From Varroa destructor (taxonomy: Eukaryota > Arthropoda > Arachnida > Mesostigmata > Varroidae): 64,000 bases of DNA. Each line of letters opens with the position of its first letter. Position 1 is the first letter of the stretch. The DNA is taken from positions 18,885,126 through 18,949,125 of the forward strand of contig NW_019211455.1 of NCBI RefSeq assembly GCF_002443255.2. The letters run 5' to 3'. A model generated the notes under the pieces. That model did no database searches, was not told where the DNA came from, and saw only the letters and a list, made by a program, of their open reading frames with translations. Below, piece by piece: positions 1 to 13,200 of the stretch. Made by a program: the position numbers and the translations under genes.

Positions 1-794
1 TCACATTCTGCATCACATCTTAGCCGCACTTGACGACAGGCTCGAACACATGTCGAACGCACACGAAACACATGAGTGCAGCTCGACACAGTCCGATGTC
101 ACGGCTGCCACTGACGTATTAAGCCACCGTTACGTCACTGTAGTTTCTATTGCCTCCAATGTTGTAGCCTTGTATCATTTACATGCGGACTGTTACCACT
201 CATAAATCCGGCTAGCACGTAGCTAGAAATAGGATGAAGAGCGCAAAGACGGAGCGACAGAGCAAGAAGCCATCAAACGCCTTGTTACTTCATTGTCAAC
301 GATTCCTGCGATGATGTTTAAATCATAGACGGCAGCCTCACTATGCAGCCATCGTCGCACAGCATATGTGAGGGATAAAGGATCTGATCCCTAGAAATAC
401 CGCTGGCGGGTTGTAGACCTCGAGAGACTCGGGATTCTAGCTTCTGTTCTATACGCTTCGATCCATTATGCCTGTATGTAGCATAGTGGATGCATAAATA
501 GCTGCAGTTGTTGGCTTCTTTCCAGTCTTTAATTTTTTCGCCATTTTCTGCCACCGCTGATCCGAAGAAGCCGATCATCCCTACAAAAACAAAATTCGTT
601 TTAAAGGATGAAGTAGCTAGCTCAGTTTTGACGCTGCATCGAGGTTTCGACGGTTAGATGCCATAGAATAGCTTAAAGGCTCAAGTCTCGCGATAGAATT
701 GAACGTCCTTGCTCAACGCTGGCAGAAACACATCAAAGCAGTTGCGTAGATCGTTATTAGAATCCGCTCTCTAGCGCTGATTAGCTTGCGTAAG
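1..794. other. Non-coding stretch, nothing recognised
   Basis: I see only short open frames with no recognisable motif, no RNA gene and no repeat of note. It could be the upstream flank of the broken glycine-rich gene that follows, but no promoter element is clear. Confidence 0.4.
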
Positions 795-1451
795 ATGAGA
801 TCATTCCGCTTTTATTTAATGGTATCAGCAGTTCTTGTACGAGTGGTTAATTGAGGCTTCTTTGACGCAGGCGTAGGTGGATTCGATGGAGGACATAGCG
901 ACGTTAACGGATTGGGAAGTGGCTACGGTGGAGGTTTCACTGGGGGCTCACACTTTGGAGGTTTCGGTGGTGGTTTCGGAATTGGCCACAAAGACAACTA
1001 CAGCGGTGGCTTTGGAGGTGGCAATGGCGGAAGCTTCAAATGTGGTCACGAAGACGATAGTACCAGTGAGAACGAAACAGCATTATCGGCTGTCGTATTT
1101 GCGCAACTTCTGGGCAATGGAGCCAGCCATGGTTATTTGATTGGTAGCAGAGGCGGTGTCGCGTACACAATTTCGGGACGGACGCAGGTAATTAAGTTGG
1201 TGCACAACATCACTACCCCACACGCCAATGGACCGGTAATCTCGCGCACTGAAGCGGCGGCCATGAAGGATCCGGTGGAGATGGCAAGGCAATAATCTTC
1301 GTCGTGGAAGGAGGCGCTGAAGGCGGGGATTCTAGAGGTGGTTTTGATGGCGGTCACGGAGCAGATTTCGGAGGTGTTGATATGGCGGAGAGTGGTAAAT
1401 CGGGAAAGATAATTATGACAACGCACTTAGGGGGACCAACAAAACAAATTT
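795..1451 (+). pseudogene. Broken gene for a glycine-rich secreted (cuticle-type) protein
   Basis: An ATG at 795 opens a 19-codon segment that reads like a signal peptide (MRSFRFYLMVSAVLVRVVN). It ends at an in-frame TGA (852-854). The same frame then continues without a break into a glycine-rich stretch: GFFDAGVGGFDGG from 855, then repeated GGGF, GGFG and GFGGG units to about 1045. That frame stays open to a TAA at 1294-1296, but its glycine content is lost after about 1060. Glycine-rich coding returns in another frame at about 1256-1390 (GGHEGSGGDGK, then GGFDGGHGADFGG), ending at a TAA near 1450. Secreted glycine-rich proteins with this plan are common in arthropod cuticle and in mite or tick secretions. 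One stop plus at least one frame change argues for a decayed gene. Alternatives are a multi-exon gene that I am reading through, or a sequencing error at the TGA. A potential splice acceptor (gacgcag) ends at 870. Confidence 0.5.
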
Positions 1452-4400
1452 AAGAGGTAAAGGGAAAGTAAAGATAGAAAGAAAGTTTGAAGTAAAGAAT
1501 AGGCCAGATGATGAGGTTAAGACGAGCGGTTGGACAAAAGACGCAGAGAGACATTTCTGAAATACACCAACTAGTTTAATTGTGCTAGCGCCTGTTTTCT
1601 AAGCGGTTTTTTTTTCTAACCCTATGCTTGAATCTTACGGAACGTCTCTAGGCCAACTTTTGTCTTCGCCAGTCGTATTTTAGTTTCGCTGAATTAACAT
1701 GGCTTTCCAGTGCCGCTTGGCTTAATAAAAGTAAAGATAAGAATAGCAACTTTGGCACAAAACGTTTCATACAGCTTTTATAGTATATACTTAAAATACA
1801 AAGTTAGCCACAGCTTAGATATTCTGCTCGTTACTATGTGGTAAACTTTGAAATGGCGCAGTCAAATTTTCTAATATTGTAGCATCTTCCAAGTGTACTT
1901 GTAAGTTATATATATACATATATATATGTAAGTTATAACTATATGTTACGATAAAATTGTAGAGCCAATTTTAAAAATTAAGAAATGACATAGAATTAAA
2001 AATATGTTTTATTTTTCTACATGAAACATTTCACCTAACATTCTGTAGAAACTTTCTGAGCTTCAGCTCTTTCAAAAGTACGGTTAGAAAGCTAATTACA
2101 CAATTGAGTTTGATCTGCGCTAACTGCCCTTGCGACAATCGGCACAATCCCAATGAACCTCATTTGAAAGAATAGAAACCCGCAAATAATAGTAATGATA
2201 AACATAATGTTTAGATTAGGCGAAAGCTAAATCAGCGCGTCTATGAGAGTTCCCCCAATGCAACTTCTGCATGCGATTGTTTATATAACATTACTGATAT
2301 ACTGTGAAAACAATTCCTATTACAATGAAAATAAATCCAAGCCTATTCCGTTGTAGGAAGCATATTATCGCAGTTCTTCGTTTCGTTGAAACGTAGCTGA
2401 AATTTTTTGCTATCAAATATGCATAAGCGATTCCATGCCTCGACATAACGTAGCCTATGGAGGGTATAAGAAATACGTTTTTGTCATCGACGAAGGACGC
2501 TCGTCGTGCGGGCTGTGAGTCCTGTCACGGACAAGTCTAGTTACGTGACTTCTCGGCAGCAGCCTATCTAACACTTCCTAGCGCTAACGTACCTACCTAT
2601 ATGCTTGCGAACAGTGGCTGAATTTACAGAGCACAAAAAATCCCAGGCGGAAAGGTGACCATTTGCGACGCTAACCTTGTGGCTCTCTTACGTTATAGAA
2701 GCAACGGAGCGGGTGGTTTAGGAAGCATTTGACGGAAGTCGACTGCTGATTGTCTTCCATCCATTATTATATATCAGGTATTATAAATTTAAAAATCGTT
2801 TATACGTTCAAGTTGATATCGACCTACGGATGACGGAAGAGTTTTTGGTCGGGTGGCCATTTTGTTGATGAAAAATCATTCTGCCGTATTTGTTTCACAC
2901 TATACGGGTAACTGTTGCAAAAAAATATAAATACATATGACCATAATGCTACCGTTTGAGAAATGTTTAGTTATTTCCAAAAATTAGAAGTTTGAGTTTG
3001 AAGGCTGGTTCGATTCGTTCTATGGAAATTTACTGAACTTAATTTTACAGGATCCATAATAGCGGCTCTTATTTATTCCATGATGTACCTACGTCTCGCA
3101 CACTAAATAATAAGTCCTGTGTATAGGGAACGTAGTAGTCGTTCCTGTTAGCGACCAGCCGGCCGTCAGCGGTCCAGGCCGGTGTAAGGAGGAATGGGGG
3201 ACCGATTTTTATAGCTGTAGTTTTGTGTCTGCGTGGTACCACCTATGAAAGGCCAAATTGCCAGATGTCTGCCAACAAATACGCGAAACTCTCTTGCGTC
3301 GTTATCTAAAGAAAAATAACTTTACTAAAGAAACGTTACTAAAGATCATAAGGTGTTTTTAGTTAAACGAATAATGCTTTAATTGCTATTCCGGATAGGG
3401 TCAGGCAGACCGTAGCGGTGATTATAACCGGAGGCCAAATAGAGGTCACTTCAGCAGGCGAATGCCATCCTTAGAACGTGCTTGTCCACTTTGTCTTTTG
3501 CCAACGAAAAGGTATGTTCCATAGTTTCGTGCTGATTCCGATGTTAGAACTGAGTTTGTTATAGTGCTCTCGATTGTCTGAGATAGATTCAAGGGATTAT
3601 TGAAATATATATCATATGTAGATTCGGAGCGAAACACGTGAAACGTTATTAGTTTTTTTTTTTTTACCATACTCCTATGAGGAGATACATCTAATTTTAA
3701 TGAACGGCAATAGTGCAAATAACAATAGTGCCATAAATAGAGGCCACCATAAATGTAGCATAAATCAACGGCGTGCAAATCATGATGGATGACACGTGGA
3801 CATTTAAACACGTTTCAGGTTGTTACGTTCAAAGTTCGAAGTTTCGTGAAAAAAAAAAAAAGATTTTCGTAAAAATTGTTAATGTAAGTTTCATTTTATG
3901 TCTAGCGACGGCGTCACAAGTAAAATTTAGCATACGTTTCGTTGCCGTCGCATAGGTTAAAGACGGCAAGTCTGTGGGCGGCAAAGCGGTCCACGCTGGC
4001 TGTTTTTGGTGAAAGCGGTTCATGAGGCCTAATACGACAGAGGTGAGGGTAGGAATTCTGGCAGCGGATCTCTTAGGAATTAATTTGTTGCATAGTAGTA
4101 AGGCTTTAGGAGGCATCGTCTCCTATCGCCTCTATCTTATCTGGTTGAACAGAAGCCTACGACCATATATAGTCTGTTGAGTGCATAATGTTTGATGTGT
4201 GATTCGCTAGAAAAAACGATTGTTATTACAAAAGTTATGTCTTGCAATTATGTCGATCTGTACATTGGCATTGGCCGTACTCACAGAAGTCGCATAAGTT
4301 TGTGTGCAAGGATGTTTTTGTGCAAGTTAAATATCTTTTTTTTCTTCCAGCGATCGATATGAATTTGGCAGCTTGTTAGACCGTACCAGTTGCGTGTTGG

Positions 4401-6600
4401 ATCTGACCAATATCAGACAACAGACATTATTTTTGAAATAGCCAGGGTAGTGTTTTAGTAACTAACTAAGCTTGAAAAGAGGATCTTTTTTTCCTACTTT
4501 TAGTAAATTTTTTAAAATGGTCTCGATGCCTGATTGTATTATATTTTTTGCAATTTTTCTTTGAGAGTTCTTCACCAGATTGTGATTTCGCTCCCTTACG
4601 CGTTCAGTCTTCCTGTTCTATATCTATTCATGTTATTATCTACGATACAGGGTCGAGCTTTGAATTATAATATACAACCTACGGACAACTAGCTATGCAT
4701 TTAGATAAAGCAAACTAATCGACAGTTCCATTGATCAGGCCAATAAAAAAAAACCTATGAACTAATGTTACTATAATTATCATCTGATTGAAGCAAACAT
4801 GTTAATATTATAATAAAAAATACTGCGTAGCCATGAACTAAATACCGTTTGATTTGCGGAGATCCTCGAAGACTTCTCTTCAGTTCATCATTAGCCCCTA
4901 CTGCGGATTTTTAGACAATGCGATAGTATGGAATCTTGGAAATTACCTAAGTATACTGTGTTCGTCGTACAATATTAATCTACTCGCTAATAGTAAATAA
5001 AAACTTCGTTCCAGGTAAACTTGTTTATAATATCAAGCTTCGAACGACGACGCCTGCGTAGCTCTTTGACTAGCGGCATAAGAATGGTAACATATCGTCT
5101 AACTTAGACATATTGGAAAAGAGGACATTTTTCTTAGCCTGAAAGCTTTCGCTTATAACTAGCCGTACATACAGTACGTCGCTATCTGACAGTGACAAAT
5201 ATAAAATTAAAATCAGCAACATCGTGCTGAAATCGTTCTTACGTCTCGGCTGACTAAAACTGGTGGCGCCCCCGTGGAACTGGCTTAATATCCTCATCCG
5301 CGTGAAACTTCGACGATGCTTCGGTGAGGGCGACACCGTCTGAAGAAATCGGTCGTCGGAAAAGTCTTTTCCCGTTTACAGCTACGTCAGGTGAAGTCTA
5401 CTGAGAAACTATGCAGTCAATTTTTACGGTTAGATAACTGACGGGTACGTTTGCTTAAATAGGCTTGCCCAGGAGTTTACCACTTATGACACTGACTTTT
5501 CACAGTCCAGTTAATCGCTGTATGAGGACAATACGAAAAGACGCACCGTAGACGAAATAGATGCAAGTTAAATACTGTGTTGTGAATAGTTCGATGAATA
5601 AACACTTACACAGATAAGGAGAGTCATATCTTACGAATCCTGTCCTTTATCGCTAGCTCCCCGTGGTTTTGCTCAATGTAAAACAAAAACTAACTGAGAA
5701 AGTGCATTTAATTATACCTTGAAACAAACTCAAACACAAAACCAATTAAAAGCGCTCTAATCTCTAATCGAGCTTTTAGCTCACTTTGATATGAACAGTG
5801 TCCCAATATAGCATCCGTTACTTGAAAACCTCTTAATGGTGAAACCTCTTAATAATCCTGGACTTGAATTTAAAAACAATTCTATAAGAAATCTTTATTA
5901 GGCATTTTATTTTACATACATTTTCCCTTTTAGGTTGTTATTTAGAAAAAAAAAAAACATTATTTACTGAATAGTGGGAGCGTTCAACCGATTTGCGTAA
6001 GCTACAGCTTGCAACTATGTAGTCCCCCTGTATTCTAAGGTCATGATAAGTGTGTATTTTGAATATTCCACAGTCTCTAGTTAGAACTAAGGTTTACCTC
6101 AGCGATTAGACAATTGTAACAATATAATATAAACAATAATCCTTGCTAGATAATTCGCCTCAGTGTGAGCTCTCTTCTTTTACTTTTAACTCAACTGACA
6201 AACTCGGCCTGCTGTAGTTTATCGGCTACAATCTCAGCATTTGTCATACGTGTCCATCTCGTGTACCATTATTTTCTGTGTAATTGTGTAGCAGTAACGT
6301 ATTTATTAAACTACAATGCGCTAAATTGTCCCTGAGTGTAGACATACGATCTGTTTCTGGCTGGAAAGAGGTGCCAGCTTTCTCAAGTCATACTTGAGAG
6401 AAGTAGAGCCGGATGTAGACATTTTTTTGCTGTTCTGTTATTACGGTTGGCATTGTTGCTCAAGGTGTGTTAATAGAATCATACTTGACACACAGGGATT
6501 GCCAATTGGTCGTTTGCTACCAATGCAGTTGGCTGTTAACTTGTGTGATCATTGTTTAACGATTCGGGCCCTCGGATCTCTTACACCTTCTCCATGTTGA
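1452..6600. other. AT-rich intergenic DNA, no gene recognised
   Basis: The stretch contains short chance open frames, a small TA-rich microsatellite near 1908-1930, and homopolymer runs near 3652 and 3850. A minus-strand open frame at 3829-4116 has no domain I recognise and ends in a poly-F stretch encoded by a homopolymer. I support no gene, RNA or transposon here. Confidence 0.4.
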
Positions 6601-8300
6601 AAAAGGAACTTGCAGTAATCCCGAAGATGTAGGGTGTTGTTGGGTTGAGATTCGCCAGGCCATGCCTGCAGCATGGTCAGATGGTGGTGAACCGGAAGAG
6701 GCGGAAAGAAATCGCGCCATGTTGCGCCTGCGCAAAACCTCTCCTATTTGTCTGTTCCATGGGTGTCCTGTGTAGATGTTACATCCCTTCGGATTCAGGC
6801 CTGTTTCTGGCAAAGCTGCCGTGGTCGTGTGGGGTTGTCGTGACGCATTCGTAAGCGACCAAAATCAGTCGATAGTGCCGAACATGAGTAGGGCTTGCAT
6901 TTGGGGATTCTATGCTTGGTGTGCTTGAGCGTGCCTGTCTGCTCGAAGCTTGATTGATGACCAAATACTAGTTTATACGTGTTGGGACCAAAGCTAAGCT
7001 CGCTAGAACGTTTAGAACCTTGAGCGTAGAACTTGACTGCTTGCATTCTCTTTCCCATTCGCAAACACTCCTGCTGCTGCCACAAAATCCGTGGGGAGAG
7101 GGCCGTAGACTGTCGTGTCTACACACAGTCGACTCTGCTGGAGAGGTCGTTGCCAGAGATGTGGCGCTGCGTGCGAGAAAAATTCTCAGGAGTACAGAGC
7201 CTCTTTCGATGCCTTTAGTGAGCCTATGGGACAAGGAGAGAAAGGGGTGAAACTATGGGTCAACAGGGGGGTTCGAGTTGCATTAGAACAGTAGGAGGAA
7301 ACGCTCGTGATGGCGTTGGAGTAGTCGGCAGAACCAATCAAACTGCTGCCTATTGCCGTCCGTGAATGAATAATGGTGGCACTGACTACGACAGGGAGGA
7401 GATGGCCCTGAAAACCAGAAAATGTAATGACTGAAAGGAAATGCAAACCGGTCACGATGTCGCTCCCGACCCGAGACCCAAGCGGACAGCCTCCAAAGTT
7501 GCTGTCAGAACCGCCGCCGCTCCAAAGGCCAACCCTGCTGCTCCTATGGCCACCAGTGCCGCAACCACCAGCAATATCATTTCGCCTATTCAACCAGCGC
7601 TCCGTCGTCATGAACCAGAGGAAAGAGGGAGGGGTTTTTGGTTAAGGGGTGAGGGGCAGTCGGCGTGGGGGAAGGAAGCAAGCAAGAAAAACGCCGGAAA
7701 GCGCACAGTCGCTGTCGACGACGAATAGTAGTAGCAGTTTCCTGTGAAAGAACAAACAGCTATTGCCTAGAGTCGCTTGCTGCTTCTCCTTTAAGCTCCT
7801 TCGTTCCAGTACTGGCGGCTCCGGCGAGCCGGTGCTCCAGGGTGCTTCCACCATCGTGGCTTTGTGCTACGTGCGCGATGCGCGTCGCACACCGTCTCTC
7901 TCCCATCTATTGAGCATCAGCGGGAATAAGAGCTAAGGGAAATAGCAACATCCTTTTTCCTTCCTCCATCGTCATAGGTGCAGTCTGTAGTAGTTGAGGT
8001 GGCCCATAACAGCTGCTGTCCCGCGGACAGCAGCATTCTGTGTGGCGATGCTGCGCAGCCACTCGAGATTATGTCGCCCGCAGGCAACGGTTCTGTTAAC
8101 AGCATTGGTTTCGTTGCGGGAGGCGCCAACAGCGCCGTTCCGTCAATTGGTATGGCGGCGATGTTCTGCGGTCGATCAGTTCATTTTGGTTAGTCATCCT
8201 GAGAATGGCCCGATCGGTTCAGACAGCTCGGAGCGAGTTCTGATTAGACACAACGGCAGCCACAACAGTTTGAGTGTCGATGACAACACTGTTGATAAAT
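6601..8300. other. GC-richer region with overlapping short open frames, no assigned gene
   Basis: Base composition rises above the surroundings, and short frames open on both strands as expected from fewer stop codons. None shows a recognisable domain. It could hold the promoter and first exon of a gene on either strand, or a worn transposon. The one item worth noting is the 42-codon hydrophobic frame on the minus strand at 7452-7580, listed separately. A small inverted repeat (gctgctgtc ... gacagcagc) sits near 8010-8036. Confidence 0.35.
7452..7580 (-). CDS. Possible 42-residue hydrophobic membrane micropeptide
   Basis: On the minus strand an ATG at 7580-7578 opens a 42-codon frame ending at TGA (7454-7452). 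The first 30 residues are almost all hydrophobic or small (MILLVVAALVAIGAAGLAFG, then AAAVLTATLE), followed by a short tail with one arginine (AVRLGLGSGATS). This is a good single membrane span with small-xxx-small packing motifs. A TGA lies in frame four codons upstream, so the ATG is the natural start unless a splice site intervenes. It lies in a GC-rich stretch where alanine and glycine codons are common, so a chance frame is quite possible. I recognise no family. It could instead be part of an exon of a larger membrane protein. Confidence 0.2.
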   Translation of the reverse strand: MILLVVAALVAIGAAGLAFGAAAVLTATLEAVRLGLGSGATS

Positions 8301-8460
8301 AGAACGATTTTATAATGATAACAAGCGGTGGCAGCCTAAACGGGGTGGATACTTGCGACCAATGAAGAAAACATCGCTGTTCAACTCAAAAGAGCAACGA
8401 TAACGACAATAGCATAGTCCAGTGTGTTGTGTTAATCAGCTGACTTTGGAACTAGCCAGT

Positions 8461-8463
8461 GCA

Positions 8464-8494
<31 letters not shown>
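8461..8494. repeat. TGCG/GCGT tetranucleotide microsatellite
   Basis: About eight copies of the 4-base unit tgcg run in tandem, seen directly in the sequence. It is alternating purine-pyrimidine DNA. Confidence 0.9.
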
Positions 8495-10029
8495 AGTTTT
8501 CAGATATCAAATCTTTCAGACATTTCAGATAATGCCGGCTTCGTGCATCAGGCATAGCCCGCATTTACTCGATGAATTAGCAGTTTCAATTAATTTAAAA
8601 GCGTTGACAACATCAGCAACTGCTAAAACAACTTTTACATCAAACGCTATGTTATTTAATGTGCGTTCCGCTTAAATTCGTCTATCGAATTATCGTAGTG
8701 AAAAGCAACACCGTTCTCCAGTTGAATCTTCATGATTTCATATACCTGCCTGCTTGTTTAACTCTTGTATAGCATCGTATCAGTTCGTGTATAGAGAATC
8801 TGCACTGGCCAAACTCATTACTAGCGTCGATCGCGGCTGTACCCACACCTGTGATGCTCGGTGCAGAAAAGTCCCTCGGCCGGCGACGTGGTGCGTATCA
8901 GTGAAAACGCTTTCATATAATTTAGATTCAGCATTAGCATTTGTTGCCACTCCGCTGTAAATTGGTTTATCAAGCAACCTCCGCAAGACAACAAGCGGAA
9001 CCAGATTATCTGGTTTACGCAGATTATGTATCGTCAGCGAATCTATCATTACTAATCTACAGAAATGACAAGTTCAAATACAACTATTTCAGCTTAGTTT
9101 TATCTGGACGCCAATGTAATCGACTTATTTCAGCGTTATACGGCTGTAGCAACCGAGCTGAGCAGAGGACAACGATAACTACGAGTACGAAACAACAGGC
9201 CCAATAACGCACGACAGAGATCTTCTTTTTTGATGCCCAGTACGATAGATAATCACACGCCACCGCACAATCCTCTCTTCACCTTCATTAGATAGTGACA
9301 CGAAACGAAAACATAACAGAGTCGTATTCGATCAGCCCGACGATTTCATAGTTAGCAGCAGCCGTTCGGGTAAAAAGGGTGACGATGTGCGAACAACCGC
9401 CAAAAATGAAACATTTTGCCGCCATTTTCGCCGCATGATCATCAGCAAAGCCGCTAATGCTACCGTATTGCAACTACCCTGTAGCCAGTAACGTTGCAGC
9501 CAGCTGCGTATGGACACGATAGCGCTCAGCCAAAAAATAATCGCGATATTCTTAGCCACTGCGCTGAAGGTAGCTCAGTAGGATCATAGTAAGCCCACAT
9601 CTAAAAGGTGTGCCTTCCATACAGCGAACCCAGCGCCCAGTGCTTCGCCAGTACGCTAGGCCAATTTAATACAACTAAGTTGATAGTTATAAGCAAGTAG
9701 GACTCGAGACGCTTGAAAATGAATTGGCGAGCCCGTTGACTGTGGAGTGTCTAAGCGTCTGTCAAGTGATTTTTGTCGCCTGAAAGCTATACGTCCAGTA
9801 CCTGCACGAAAAGGGATTGGCGCCGATAGTCGATAGTGGTCAATAGCTCGTCAACGAATAATTTGTTCGTGGCTGTCGATCACAGGGTAAACAAAACGCT
9901 GGCCTATACCGGACGTTGCAGCAGTTATGTCGCATTTCGTTGCCTTCACCTATATTCGACTATTTACATAACACTAAGACGTCACATTAGGTCCAAGTAT
10001 TTTGTACCCTTTGGCGAACCCATTGCAGA

Positions 10030-10048
10030 CGCGCGCGCGCGCGCGCGA
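10030..10048. repeat. CG dinucleotide microsatellite
   Basis: About nine uninterrupted CG dinucleotides (cgcgcg...) form the most GC-rich short tract in the window. Such alternating tracts can adopt left-handed Z-DNA. Confidence 0.9.
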
Positions 10049-10258
10049 TACAAACGAGCTTTGCTACCCACCACATCAAGCGGTACCCACGGGGTAAACT
10101 GACAACGAAATATAAAAACGTTTCTTTTGAATTACCTTCTTCGCATCGATGGCAGGCGTTATTTTACTATCGTTGCCAGAAATTAGTGCTGGCTAGAAGA
10201 AGGACAAAAACAACAAACAAGGTCTGCGGCAAAGTCCGCTACAGTAACTTAAGACGAA

Positions 10259-10297
10259 CTTAATTAGTTCAATGCTAATAGCATTGAACTAATTAAG
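10259..10297. repeat. Perfect 18-bp inverted repeat with 3-base loop
   Basis: The left arm cttaattagttcaatgct (10259-10276) and its exact reverse complement (10280-10297) are separated only by aat. The arms match at all 18 positions. Outside them the flanks show weaker complementarity (agtaactt on the left against a reverse-complemented agtagctt on the right, with a 2-base bulge). The foldback may therefore once have been longer. No U-rich tract or gene end next to it suggests a terminator. Confidence 0.9.
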
Positions 10298-13200
10298 AAA
10301 GACAAGCTACTAACCATGTAACGAACCAAACGAACATTCGAAGTGGGCTTGTTGTTTAAGCGAAGCCATCTCAGTACGAGCCACTCGGACTCTGAGCCAT
10401 ACGCAGCGCTGCATCGCACCAATGGGTAAATCACAGCTCCGTAGGATACATTCCCTTCATTCAGCTGTTTGATATCAGTCAAAATCGATCCTTACATCAG
10501 GAACAACCTCTACTATAAAACCATACGCTTTGTCAAATATAACACTGTAGGTGTACGTTGTTTGTTTCATCTTTTCGAGTCTTCTTTCTGCACGAACAAA
10601 GTTCTCACAGCAGCGATATCGTCATTGAACAGAACGATCTAATCAGATTTCGGGCTCCGTTTCACTGAGGAGGACACTTGTGTTAGCGTCGAGCAACAAT
10701 AACGGCAGGAACCATAGTAACACAAAAAAACAACATCAGCAACGATCAACAGTACACCGACAAGTCAACAAAAGAGTAGGACCAAGGCTTGATCGATTGA
10801 CCAAGTTCAGAACGAACAAAAAATAAAGCTTCAGATGCTCTAGAGGAAGAAGGTAGGTGGATACGACAGAAGAATTCAAACGGCTCTGCCCGTCTCGTCT
10901 CGTCAAAATCGTGGTTTTTCGCGAAGCTTGCGCCATTCGCTACCTCAATCTCTCTCTCTCTTTGTCTCTCGGCTACCTAACCTAACACCTAAGGCATCAT
11001 TCAAGTATCAATATGAGAGCAATTGATTAGCACCCGGATCTCTATTCAGGACCTGACGCAAGACGTGCCTCAGCCAGAGCAGGTGGCGTCTTGGTGGTAA
11101 ACGAGACAAACGAAATTGTATAAACGTTGCACGGGACCACAACGAACACCACGATATCAGTAGTGCACGTCGCATCGAGCCCAATAAACAAGTGAGTATT
11201 AAGCCTTCGATCATAGGGTGGATTTGTTCGAAAGATTTTATCATATCTGTCGAGGTAGTGATGGCCCTATTATTTAAAACATAAAAGCGCTGAGGGTTTA
11301 GGATTGGTTTCCGAAACCAGCTCCACCACAGTGATTTCTCAAAGCATACCCTATTTTTCACTTCGGCCCTATGCAGAATAATGACGTGTAGGACAGTAAT
11401 TAAACACCGATGTAATATCGATTTTATTTAGCTACAGCTATTTAGCGACAGTTTAAGCTATTAAGGAAAAATTGAACTACTGAAATACACGATGAATTTA
11501 AATGTTGCCGGTTATTGAAAGTAAATCGTGCTTGACCAAAAGTTCACTAATGATTTCTCAGTGAGAATAATTATATATAGTATAATTAATTATACAACAT
11601 TTTCTATTAAAGTATTATGCTGACGATTGTTATTTTGTTTAAGGTGCGTAGGATGACGTTTGGCAAAATCCTGAATAGTGTTGTATTGGGTATCCTTACG
11701 AAGGAGACGAAATAAAGACGCCTCATATTCAGAGTTCCTTAGTGGCTTTATAAGATTGTGTATTTAGCTGCCAAAAAGTAATTCAGTTCCAGTGGCGTAA
11801 CTTAGGTCGATCGGGAAAGTTACATCTGTTAATGTTGTTACGGCTTAAGAAGAATCTGATATGGTCAATACTTTCACAGTCCCATTTAAGATATTGTATA
11901 AAAGCCAGACCCTGGAACTTTGTCAATACGTTGATGCTAAGCGCACACGTGTTACACTAATAGGTTTACAGGGAATTCTAGTATGAACGAAGGGCTTATT
12001 TTATTCAGTCAAGCGGATATTATGCGCGAATCCAATTAAAAGTACTGTTCTACTTTATCGCTTTGGAAATTCAGCATCTAATACAAGCTAGCGTTAGTCT
12101 CGTAGGCTACGATCGTAGCCTAAGAGGCCTGTTTATAAAGCTTTACATTTGAATGCTTCCGCTATTTAGGCAAGGCTAGCCCGCTGATTTGTCGGATTTA
12201 AACACCAATAGACTTTTTCTTCTTTGTGGGTACAGCGCAGGTAATTTTTGTCGTAAGCTGATTTATAACCAACGAGAGCATCGAAACAACTTGTGATCTG
12301 AATACACAAAGAGAAAAGGTACCCAACAATAACGTCCATTGGCGTTGTTATACTTGAAGCCGCAGCAGCTGATTAGGTTATAATGCATTATCTAATCTAG
12401 CTTGGTGCAATCCCTTGTAAGCCATGTTCCTACGATTCAATTTCTAGATAGAATATTATCAACAAGCTGTTATTTGCGGCCGAGTAACATATTGACTGCA
12501 TCCACTTTTGGGAGAGGAGGGCAAAATCGAGCAAAGATTTTTGTTGTATGACTCCACGGCCTTCTTTCTGTACATGTTTGTATCCTGCACCAAGGAAGTT
12601 CATCAAAGGTAGCCTCTCAGCGTAACTAAACAGAGTCCTACGCATAAGCTACCCGAAGGCATCTGCACAGGTTAAACAGAAGCCTGTATTGTACAATAAC
12701 AACCTTCGAAACAACATAGTCCATCAAACGACAAAAAAACTGTGCATAAGAAGAAGTTTACGTGGATCTAAGAGAAAGACTTTAGTACAAACTGTGACGA
12801 CGCGCACACGTCTTCGCTAGCTTGTAACTATTCCTCTGAGTGGAGTACTATATAAACGTAATCATCATTGTTTATCGGTGAGTCTGAGCACATCTTAACA
12901 ATAGCTTTTTCTATACTTTTCTGGCTGGGAGTCAAAATGCCCCATATCAGAAATTGTGAAATGAATCGTTTTAGGCAAAACGGTTCATTTGGCTTAAAAA
13001 GAGCAGACAAGTATTAAGTCATACTATAGGTTAAGTGAACAACACTCCCGCGTAACGGCGCAGGTCCCGCGAATCTGGGAGCGTACAGATCCATATAAAC
13101 GTGACGGGAAAATGGTTATGGAGTATTGGTTAAATGGGGCGGCGCGTGTCACTTAGAACCCTAATTTGGAATAATGGCATGGAACACAGCTGTTTGTAGG

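Noticed and set aside
2990..3030. tRNA B-box-like ggttcgattc
   Set aside because: No A-box upstream and no acceptor-stem pairing.
3829..4116. 95-codon minus-strand frame
   Set aside because: No recognisable domain, and the C-terminal phenylalanine run comes from an A homopolymer.
6640..6700. Apparent similarity to the reverse complement of about 50330-50390 around ctgcag and catgg
   Set aside because: The match covers about 20 bases of partly palindromic sequence and does not extend on either side.
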